NCBI GenBank assembly: GCA_012295275.1
Contig: CM022670.1
Location: forward strand, 14,719,862-14,783,861
Origin: Chrysomallon squamiferum
Lineage: Eukaryota; Mollusca; Gastropoda; Neomphalida; Peltospiridae
Length of the DNA: 64,000 nt
Direction: 5' to 3'
A program made the position numbers and the translations under genes. Numbering within the stretch: the stretch's first letter is position 1; every line of letters starts with the position of its first letter. Below, one piece after another: positions 55,543 to 64,000 of the stretch. Under the pieces are notes generated by a model. That model was given only the letters and a program-made list of their open reading frames with translations. It had not been told where the DNA came from and ran no database searches.

Positions 55543-56180
55543 GTGTACAGTTTTAAATTTTAGCATTATTTTTACAAACAATTACAGTAACTAAGATTTT
55601 CTTCTCACCTAATTACACATAATCCTCTCTTACTGATGTAGAATACTGATGCGGTTAAGTATGGATTTACAGGATTTTGTTTTTCATACAGTGGATTACT
55701 GCTAGAAAATCATTATTGGAAATCTTTTCTGAAATGCAAGACAGCTTTGGCAAGCTGAAAAATAAATATGGATTTAGTCTTTTTACCTGACAATGTGTTA
55801 TTATTAATAATAAAAATACTACGGATTTGTGAAAATATTGTTACAAATATTACTCACATCTTGTATAATTTAATTTTGCCTTTTATTTCTTTAACAGTAT
55901 TATTTAATTTTGCCTTATATTTCTTTTATTGTATTATTTAATTTTGCCTTATATTTCTTTTTAGCATTACTCAATTTGGCAAAATCAACAACAAAAAGAT
56001 AAGCTTCAAGAGAACTTTAGTATTTGGTATTCTATAGCGTGTTGTGCAATTATTCTTAATATGGCTCATGAGATACATATTTTTCTGTTGGTCTAAACAC
56101 ATTTCTCTGTTTTATTTACGGATCGGGATAAGTTGAATAATTAGATCATTGTTTTTCATATGAGTAAGAGAGCTGGAAAT
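53976..56180. other. Intergenic region without recognised genes
   Basis: Contains TTTAT/TTTG tetranucleotides (54189-54252), (AAT)n at 54980-55042, (ATT)n at 55494-55538 and AT-rich single-copy DNA. On the minus strand, an acceptor-like TTTATTTTTCAG followed by 17 open codons (55702-55754) could be a final exon of the gene at 57302-59528 in the right phase. I rate that as weak. Confidence 0.4.
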
Positions 56181-56184
56181 AGAG

Positions 56185-56480
56185 TTTTGTGATAGAGCAT
56201 CTGCTAAAGATCTGGTTTATTATCAGTTGAATCCTTCTTGATGGACCCACCAAGTCATTTCTTGTTCAAACCAATGCTGTTTTTCTTCACAAAGGTCATG
56301 GTATCCTGACTGTGGGGTGGTTGATATAAAACATCCTTAACGCTAATTGAAAAGAGCAGTACATAAAGTGACAGAGTGGGTTTTCTCTTTATCTGAATGG
56401 TACAAATATGTGATATGACATAACAACAAATACAATTATTTTTCTTTCTTTTCTGTCTGATGCAACTGAACATCTTGCTG
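56185..56480 (+). mobile_element. Decayed tRNA-derived SINE
   Basis: The head GATAGAGCATCTGCTAAAGATC...AGTTGAATCC resembles tRNA A- and B-box sequence. The body (TTGATGGACCCACCA, CATTTCTTGTTC, AAAGGTCATGGTATCCTG, ACTGTGGGGTGGT, ATATAAAACATCC, TAACGCTAAT.GAAAAGAG, TAAAGTGACAGAGTGGGTTT) runs in the same order as a tRNA-derived SINE I know from mollusc genomes. I am not certain of the family name. It is old: many substitutions and no clear flanking repeat. Confidence 0.65.
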
Positions 56481-57301
56481 ATTACTCATAACTTGTTGTT
56501 TCTGTCAGTATAAAATATATGAAATGAAGCAGTGAAGATCAATTCCGAGTTTGCTGTGATGTGATTATTACAGTAAGAAATGAATGAGAAAAAAACAAAA
56601 CAGTAATTACTTATTCATGACAGTTTCAATACAGTTTATTATTTACAAAAATAGGTTACATTAAATGATATTAAATCCTGATTTTTTTATGCATTCTGAA
56701 CTGTTAAGAATGTTACTCATAAGAAGTATTAAAAATGAAACATATAACAATTTTATCACTGTGTGACACTATAACTATACTGATTACCAAAATTCTAAAT
56801 CTTTCCTTGCAAAAACTGGATACATCCATTCAAAATTTTATTACTGTTAATTGCAGAAAGTGGATTTACTCCATATCCTTAAAAAAAAACTTCTTGTTGT
56901 ACTGCAAAAAAACAGAAACACTGCCCAAGACTCACAAACTTCACATCATCCCTCTGAGTGCTGCCATCTGTGGTACTGCTGAATTTCTGGGAGCTGTTTA
57001 TGATCATTCAGCAGTGAAAGGGTTAAAGTTGTCTATTTTACACTGTTCTGAGGTAAAGGTGTCTAACATTATATAAAATTGTATAAAAGTATTTAATATG
57101 CAAGCTTTGACTGCAATGTTTTCTTCTGTAGCGTTGTTTTGCCACTGTTTTTGACTGAAACAAAAACAGTAACACAGTAAAAATGTTAAATAATAAATTA
57201 ATAAGACTTTCAGATGTAATAAAGAACTGGCATTTTAAATTCTACGAATTTGTCGAGAAAAATTAGAGTACTGTTGTGAAAATAAAAGGGAGGTTACTCA
57301 C

Positions 57302-58373
57302 GTGGTACACATTTTGGAAGTGCAGTGCTACTCCACTGTTGGTTGGCTTTGCATCTTGTAACCCTGCGACCAATCATCCTGAAGCCACGATTACAGACAT
57401 AGGCACAACGTGTCCGAAATGGAACAGTGTCCGAAAGGCAAGCAATTGGACGAATCTGTCCATTAGCCGGTTGATGTAAACCTTTGCACCTCAGTGCTGT
57501 TTTAAAACAAACAAACCTGATTAAAATATACATTATACATTTTAAATCATCCGTAAGCCAAATACAATAAGTATTTGCCTGGTTTTAATTCAGAAGATTA
57601 TATTTATATTTTAAGGAGATTAAGATTGGACTATGATTCAACAGAAGAATGAATGTATTCCATCTCTTAGAAATAAGTTTGCTTATAAAAGCAGATTACA
57701 GTAGCCTAAATTTATAGAGAACACATTAGAATTGTTTCAGTTATTTTCTGAAATAAGTTAATTTATATTTTCTTTACTGATGAGAAGAAAGAAGAAGGGA
57801 ATCACATTAATAAATTTAGTTATTTCACAAAAAATTAATCTTTTTGTCAACTCATTACAGTTTTAGTATCTATTAGTTTTTTCTAAATTATTCAGGACTT
57901 TAGTCATTGCAATTTTTCTTTTTTACACAACCTTTAAGGATTTTCTTGATTACAGTAAGTTTGAGAAAGTATGTTATACAGTACTAACCAACACATTTTA
58001 CATCTTTACCACTCCACGTCCCATTATCCTGACACACCCGATACTGCTGTCCCTGTAGGTGAAAACCTCTAGAACACCGATAGGAGCAGAGAATCCCTCT
58101 CGTCAACTGAACAGACGACTTAGAGTAACACGCCCTTGGGTATATCTGACCAAACTGAACTCTTTTCAGTGGTGCACAAAATTTCTCTGAAAAAAACGAA
58201 AAATACATCTCACTAAAATTTATTTACAAACATATTTTTAACCAATACTTCCTCAAAATAAATAGAATATTATCTTTAAGGAATTTATAAGTAATTTGCA
58301 AAACTTCAGCAAGAGAAATGGGTCACTGATGGATAGAATCGGAGGACTATTTTATCTATTAATATTTTAACGT

Positions 58374-58410
<37 letters not shown>

Positions 58411-59528
58411 CAGTAATTTACTGACCGCAGATACATTTATAATAGCATCAGTACTGGGGTCCCTGAATTCAATATCTTACAATACAGACCATTTGTAATC
58501 AAACAGAAATGATTTTTGTCCTCAACAAAACAAAGAACAATTTCAGCAATATTTTAGAAAGTGGCTAATATTTTTACTGTCATTTTAAACCACATGAACA
58601 ATAAGTTAATTTTTAAATAAACTACTGCATGATTTAGGCTAATTACATGAGAATACTTGACCACTGTATAGCCTGCTATTTGTTTAGTCAACAGATGTGC
58701 CATTATTTGCATATATAGTATAAAAAAAAAAATAATTTAGTAGTGTTTGTGACTCACTTTTACAAGTTTTTCTGTCATCAAGCAGTGTAAATGGAGGCCT
58801 GCATGAACAGGAAAAACCTCCTTCATAGTTGTTTCAGATTTGACACAGCCTCCATTGTCCACTGAACACTCATCATAATCTGTTAGAAAGTGTTAAATCA
58901 GTGTCTTATGGTTTCAATTATAGGTATTTAACCAGGTTTGGATATCTACAAATCTCATCATTTTAAATTTCTTTGTTTCAATTACAGGTATTTAACCAGG
59001 TTTGGATATCAGCAAATCTCATCATTTCAAAACTTTATTTCATTATTTTCATCACTTATTTAACCTTATAGGTAACATTATTATATTGTATATTAACAAG
59101 TCTCAACATTTTAAAACTTTATTTTATTGTTTTCAGCTTATTTTAATTCAGATCTGAATTACTTTACCTCATTTTAGAATTAAAACAGTTTCATTAAGTT
59201 GTCAATATCTATTTATATTATTTGGATTATCAACAAAGACACCAAAATTAAAATTTTTACAAAATAACAATTACTTGGCTAATGTACAGTATTACAGCAC
59301 AAAAATCAAAAATACAAAAAACAAACAAGATATTTTAAAGTGGACAAAATCACAGTGCAATAAAAACTATTTCAAACAGTAATGAATTGATTATCAAAAA
59401 TATTTCAAACTTACCTACATATTTTCCTTTGCGCTGGACATAGCCAATAGGACATTCACACCTGTATGAGCCAGGTAAATTGTAACACTTGCCTCTGCAT
59501 ACCCCTGGCATCAAACACTCATCAATAT
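57302..59528 (-). CDS. Second EGF/sushi gene: two EGF-like and two sushi exons (partial)
   Basis: Four minus-strand exons with GT-AG sites, all phase 1-1: 59415-59528 (EGF, I-D-E-C...[16 protein letters not shown]), 58758-58879 ([14 protein letters not shown]), 57989-58186 (sushi, F-C-A-P-L...C-Y-S-K-S-S...C-S-Y-R-C-S-R-G-F) and 57302-57496 (sushi, L-R-C-K-G-L...C-A-Y-V-C-N-R-G-F...C-V-P). The second EGF exon is 122 nt, one base short; adding one A to the AAA at 58832-58834 (minus strand) restores all six cysteines. The upstream exon 1 copy (59728-59796) is truncated and has no donor in phase. Module order differs from the visible part of the first gene, so these exons may match its unseen 3' part. 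The 3' end is not identified. It may be a surviving gene with a new start or a decaying copy. Confidence 0.7.
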
Positions 59529-59727
59529 CTGAAGCAAAGAAGTTAGTTTATCAAACACTGTATACAAAGCAAAAACAACTTGTGGTGTAAAAACCCACAC
59601 AGAAGTCAATTACAATAACAGATATTACTTATACAGTTAAAACTACTTCCAAGAGAAAAAACAACAACACAGAAATCAATTTACAGATGTTATTATACCC
59701 ACAATTAAAACTCTTTATCATGTACTC

Positions 59728-59796
59728 TTTCTCGTTCATGCATATTCTAATGCTATAGAATAATAACAAAATAAATGCAGTCGGCTTAAGGCACAT
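59728..59796 (-). pseudogene. Truncated signal-peptide exon copy of the EGF/sushi gene
   Basis: From ATG at 59796 it matches exon 10408-10522 for 23 codons (one Ser-to-Pro change, M-C-L-K-P-T), to N-E-K. It then runs into unrelated intronic sequence at 59727. The original donor is lost, and reading on meets a stop without a convincing phase-1 donor. Confidence 0.75.
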
Positions 59797-60228
59797 TCTG
59801 TATCTACTGAGAAAACTGTTAGTTCGGAAGTGCTTGAGTTGCAGAAATGAAAATTACTTAAGCATTAATGCAGTAGTAGTTGGTTGTAGTTTCTCATATT
59901 TATTCAGAATTAAATAAAGAAACAAATACAGCATTAGATAAAACCATTTCGGGCCCCTAAAACTTTTACAGCTGTTTCCAAAATTTCGTGCACATATCTA
60001 AATGTGAAAATGTCTTTTGTTACTGAAAGAAAACCCGCCGTTTATTCTTTCTGAAATTGGTAATTGTTAATAAGGTCAAAATACATTTTTATATTTGCTT
60101 CCAGTTACGAAATCGTCGCAGCAGTTAAATCCTAGTGGGTTAGCGGGTTTCTTAACTAACCTTTCTCGCCCGATATTGCTATAGACAAAACTTCAATACT
60201 TCGACAGCGTGCGATAGACAAGTCATAG
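59728..60228 (-). repeat. Segmental duplication block A, copy 2 (of 10454-10949)
   Basis: About 500 bp closely matching the exon 1/promoter side of the first EGF/sushi gene, with a few substitutions and small indels. The left break lies inside exon 1; the right break at 60228 joins directly to block B. Confidence 0.9.
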
Positions 60229-60745
60229 TTTTTCTTTATTATTACTATTATTATTATTACTTTTTTCTCTTCTTTTTTTTAAACATAAGAAAATAGTGTT
60301 AACAATATCAGAATATTCGTTTTTCCTGTGATTTGCTTTATACATTAGAGTCACATTCTTTCGTGGTCCACTGCATTTGTGCTGTTGAATTTGTACTTGA
60401 TTGAAAGTACCAATTAAAGTAGAAATGAATTAATTTTGTTTGTTACTTTTTGTTTTGTTTTTTACATGCGATAATTATCGAATGAAACAAGAACAACAAC
60501 AACAAACAAAAATACAACAATAACCAGAAAACAAATACAAATAACAACAATGGAATCGTTTGAGAAATAAAGAAAAAACTTTCACATTTTCTCTTTTTAT
60601 AATGTTCATGGATCAGTAATACACTGGATGTTGATTACAGAATGACATGTTACAATGATATTCAAATTCAGAATTAAGAATTTAAAAAAAAAAAATAAAT
60701 AAACCAAACAAACAACAAACAAATAAATAAATGCATTTTAAACAT

Positions 60746-60793
<48 letters not shown>

Positions 60794-60872
60794 AATAAAT
60801 AAATAAAAACATGAATTTATTTATAAGTATCATTCGGTCGTGAAAGGTGCGATGCGTGACTCTGCGTGACTC

Positions 60873-60884
60873 TGCGCATGCGCA
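60873..60884. promoter_or_regulatory. NRF-1-like palindrome, copy 2
   Basis: TGCGCATGCGCA is a full match to the NRF-1 consensus and the counterpart of 28790-28800. Just upstream, CTGCGTGACT is locally doubled (about 60855-60874). Confidence 0.4.
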
Positions 60885-61540
60885 ACAAGAACAGGACATA
60901 AAATTACCGCCTTTAATTACAAACGACCATTCCAGCGACAGTGACTAAGTTCATGTTGTTTCAATCTTTACATGAAAATAATCCTCGTTTTTGTTCATAT
61001 AGCCTCTATATAGATATGATGGACGAATGTACAGGTGTCCGTAGCTGGGTATATAAAGTTTCAAAACGATCAAGCTTATTTCAGTATCATATTCAGTTTT
61101 AGATGATTAGCCAAATGTTAAATAAATTAATAATCTCAAATATAAATCCTATCTATAGACCTTTCTCCAACCAATAAGACAGTAAGAAAATATTCTGACG
61201 TTTTCTTGATCTTAAAGAATTTGAAGTGTATGCGCATATACAAGTTACACAATTACAACCACTTACATCACTATTTTACATTTAGAAACTCGCACGCACG
61301 CAGTTTGACGTATTGTGAAATTTTACTTGATAATAACTTGTTTTATTATTCAAATACATCGTCGTTGAGGACCGAGAATTTATCAATATATAGCAGCAAT
61401 CGGGATAACTGCGAGACTAGAGGAGGAGAAATGGGAACAACCAGAATGATATAAACAAACACAGAACAATCGGTCTCTAAATCATTCGAACATTGGCGAC
61501 ATTTTTTTAGTTTGTTTTGTCGAGAGCATAATGTTAGGAG

Positions 61541-61584
61541 CACTGCGATTGGTCCAAATTAGAAATCGCGCTATTTATAATAGG
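61541..61584 (+). promoter_or_regulatory. Candidate lipoxygenase core promoter, copy 2
   Basis: The inverted CCAAT box (CGATTGGTCC) is kept. The TATA-type box is one base shorter than in copy 1 (CTATTTATAATAGG). Confidence 0.4.
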
Positions 61585-62994
61585 ACACAGCAACCAAACC
61601 TGTAACTGACAATTTAACACGAATAATAAACCGCGCTCACATAAAGAGTAATAAAGAATAATACCAACAATAATGATAATATAATAATAATAATAACAAC
61701 GACGACAGTAATAATAGAAAAATAAATCTTTTCTTTTTCATTTATTTATGGACTGTCGCTTTCTGACAGACAATAAATCATTCGAGTACGATCGTGATCG
61801 AGACGACTAGAGAACTGATTTCACCTTTTGAAGAGCTCTAATTTGGACAATGTGAAAACGTAAATCAGGTTCGGTTTTCCAGGTGATACAAATACATCCA
61901 TATATCATCACTGGCTGTTTGTTGTTTTTTTTTTTTTTTTTTTTGTTCTTTGTTTTTTCTTCTTCTTCCCCAGCTGATAATTATTTTATCATATAATGAT
62001 TATATATTTAAGGTATCGTTTTTCCCAAACATAATTATATCATACTTTCCTATTTCTGTTTTTGGTTTAAATCTATTTATACTTTTTTTTTCTTCAAAAC
62101 TTGATATTCTCTTAGTTTAAGGAAGAAATTGCGCCATAAAGCATTACGTGATTCTCCAGTGAAATGTTACTTACTAGTCATGGCAAAGCAGACTCAACGG
62201 TACCACGTTTTTCCCATGACTAGTCAATAAATAGTTTTCTCATCCTTCTTCTGTAGAATGTATTAATTTTTTTTTATTATATGTGATTTTCAGTATAAAA
62301 ATACTAAACGATAAAAGTTTTCACCGTTCTAAATCACATTCTAGGTTTCACGTCGGAAACTGGTACACGCACACTCTGGCCAGTTTCTCGAAAGGTGGGG
62401 GATTGTCTCTTTTATCACATTGGTGTGTTTGCTGTCAACAACAACAACAACAACAACAATAACAACAATAATAATAATAATAAAATAATAATAATAATAA
62501 TAATAACAATAATTTTTAAAAATCACTAAAGAGAAGAGATGGAACTAAATTTAACTTCGTATTTCCTGTATGAGAAACGAAAATATTCATGTGTGTCAAA
62601 AGAAAATTATATTATTTCCTAACGTTTTCGAATGGAAAGAAAAGATAAACATTCATCCTCTTTTTAATGTTCACACCTTTACTTATTTCCTTAATTTTCT
62701 CACTGTTTCTAATCCCCATTCATATGACTGATGTGGGTATTCGTGTATAGGTGGGTTTGTATAGGTCTTGTTGACACTATCCATTACTTGAACAATATTT
62801 TCTCGTAATAATAACCAAAATGAACGGAATAACACTGGAATACGTAAATCATATTAGTTAGGTCAGATATTAATTATTAAGTGCATGTAGTTTTGTCGGT
62901 ACGTGACTGCCAATTGTCACGTGGCTACCAAATATTTACATCGATGAATTAGTGTTTCTTGCAGCAGTACTGGCTGATCTGTGCTGTCGTCAAG

Positions 62995-63486
62995 ATGGGC
63001 TGCAGTTCGAGTCGTCTAAACTCGGAATATCTCATTTACATCAGAACAGGCGACAGGAAAAATGCGGGAACCGACGGCAACGTCTACATAATACTCCACG
63101 ACGACCAGAAAAACACCTCCGACACCATCACGCTGCACAACTTTCTGCGAAACGATTTCGAGCAAGGTAGGTTAGACACCTTCACGGTGCCAAAAAGCAA
63201 ACACTCTTCTCTGGGAAGAGTTGAGAAAATTGAAATCTGGAGGGACAATGCTGGGTTTGGTAGCGACTGGTATGTTGAAAGAGTTATGGTGGAAAACAGA
63301 ATGACGAATGACATATCTGTGTTCCCGATATTGCGATGGATTAAACCGAATTACCATTACGTGATAAAAAATCTGGACACGTCGCTTCCCCAGGAAGATG
63401 ACAATTTAGAACAGAGGAACATGGAACTGACGGAAAAGAAATTACTCTACGAGTATGAACAAAAAATTCCTGGCATGCCCACTCAG
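62995..63486 (+). CDS. Second lipoxygenase gene, exon 1 (PLAT domain); rest outside window
   Basis: The 492-nt exon has the same length and splice phase as 31692-32183. By my reading about 20 of its 164 residues differ (about 88% identity), and there is no stop or frameshift. The PLAT core (A-G-T-D-G-N-V-Y-I, I-E-I-W-R-D-N, G-S-D-W-Y-V-E-R-V) is intact. The N-terminus MGCSSS keeps Gly2, Cys3 and Ser6 but loses Cys4. The donor CAG|GTAATG is canonical. The catalytic domain should lie to the right of the window; iron ligands cannot be checked here. Confidence 0.88.
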
Positions 63487-63769
63487 GTAATGTTGTGATA
63501 TTTGTATACAATAATATTGTTTTGATACCCTATTACTGAAGTTTGAAGATCACACGCAACCACCCACACAGGCATACCCACCCAAGTGTCCCACATTATG
63601 AGTTTTACATGTTCACCCTTTCACAGAAAATAGATGAAAGGAAAACTTTCCAAAATGTACAGATTTTGTTTTTAATTTTTAAAATTAAATATTGTGATAA
63701 TTTCTCTAGTTGGTGGTTTATGGTTTGAAGTCTTCCACTTAAAATTATACAGATTACTGTTTTACCATG

Positions 63770-63772
<3 letters not shown>

Positions 63773-63849
<77 letters not shown>

Positions 63850-63934
63850 TGTGTGTAAGTGTGTGTGAGAGTGTTTGTGTATATGTCTGTGTGTTTGTGT
63901 GGGTGGGTTATGGGTGTGTCTGAGAGAGAGAGAG

Positions 63935-63985
<51 letters not shown>

Positions 63986-63986
63986 T
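63773..63986. repeat. Compound (GT)n/(GA)n microsatellite, copy 2
   Basis: Counterpart of 33773-34053, with a GA tract of about 26 units (63794-63845) in place of 33773-34053's long GT tract. Confidence 0.9.
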
Positions 63987-64000
63987 AGTTGGTGATAGCT

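Larger units (their letters stand above)
60229..63986 (+). repeat. Segmental duplication block B, copy 2 (of 28042-34055)
   Basis: Collinear with 28042-34055: upstream region, promoter, lipoxygenase exon 1 and early intron 1. It is shorter because of several deletions. Gene-free parts (60229-62994) hold (AAT)n at 60749-60785, a poly-T run at about 61927-61944 and (CAA/AAT)n at 62440-62512. Confidence 0.85.

Noticed and set aside
56255-56473. Minus-strand ORF ending in K-N-S-I-G-L-N-K-K as a possible last exon of the EGF/sushi gene
   Set aside because: The same bases are explained on the plus strand as the body of a decayed SINE, and the splice phase from 57302 does not fit this frame.

Overview
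The window is animal nuclear DNA, most likely from a lophotrochozoan and probably a mollusc. It is AT-rich and dense in microsatellites, its genes have many short exons joined by GT-AG introns, and it carries a decayed tRNA-derived SINE whose body resembles one I know from mollusc genomes. The species cannot be named from the sequence.

Layout. (1) 147-10522, minus strand: the 5' part of a large secreted or matrix protein gene with a signal peptide, three sushi domains, ten EGF-like domains and one ephrin-receptor-like cysteine-rich exon; it runs off the left edge. (2) 11727-23357, plus strand: a complete 19-exon RRM1 gene (ribonucleotide reductase large subunit), with CCAAT and E2F-like sites upstream and a non-autonomous Tigger/pogo-like transposon in intron 15. 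(3) 31692-49139, plus strand: a complete 15-exon lipoxygenase gene of about 670 residues (PLAT domain plus catalytic domain). All five iron ligands are present, including the C-terminal isoleucine, and the N-terminus looks acylated. A 28-bp minisatellite of about 1 kb follows its stop codon. (4) About 52200-53315, plus strand: a broken FREM2/FRAS1-like fragment. (5) 57302-59796, minus strand: a second EGF/sushi gene whose first exon is cut short. (6) 62995-63486, plus strand: exon 1 of a second lipoxygenase gene, which continues past the right edge.

Parts 5 and 6 are a diverged copy of parts 1 and 3. The promoter and exon 1 of the EGF/sushi gene (10454-10949) reappear at 59728-60228. There they are joined directly to a copy of the lipoxygenase upstream region (28042 onward, reappearing from 60229). 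Copy 2 is therefore copy 1 without the 17 kb that holds RRM1. The simplest reading is a segmental duplication of an EGF/sushi - RRM1 - lipoxygenase block followed by deletion of the second RRM1.

The genes do not form an operon or pathway. RRM1 makes dNTP precursors, the lipoxygenases oxidise polyunsaturated fatty acids, and the EGF/sushi and FREM-like products belong to the extracellular matrix. Three otherwise clean coding regions each show one single-base frame slip next to a homopolymer, which looks more like consensus error than gene death. The FREM-like fragment has more lesions and is a real pseudogene candidate. I found no CRISPR array, rRNA or convincing functional tRNA.
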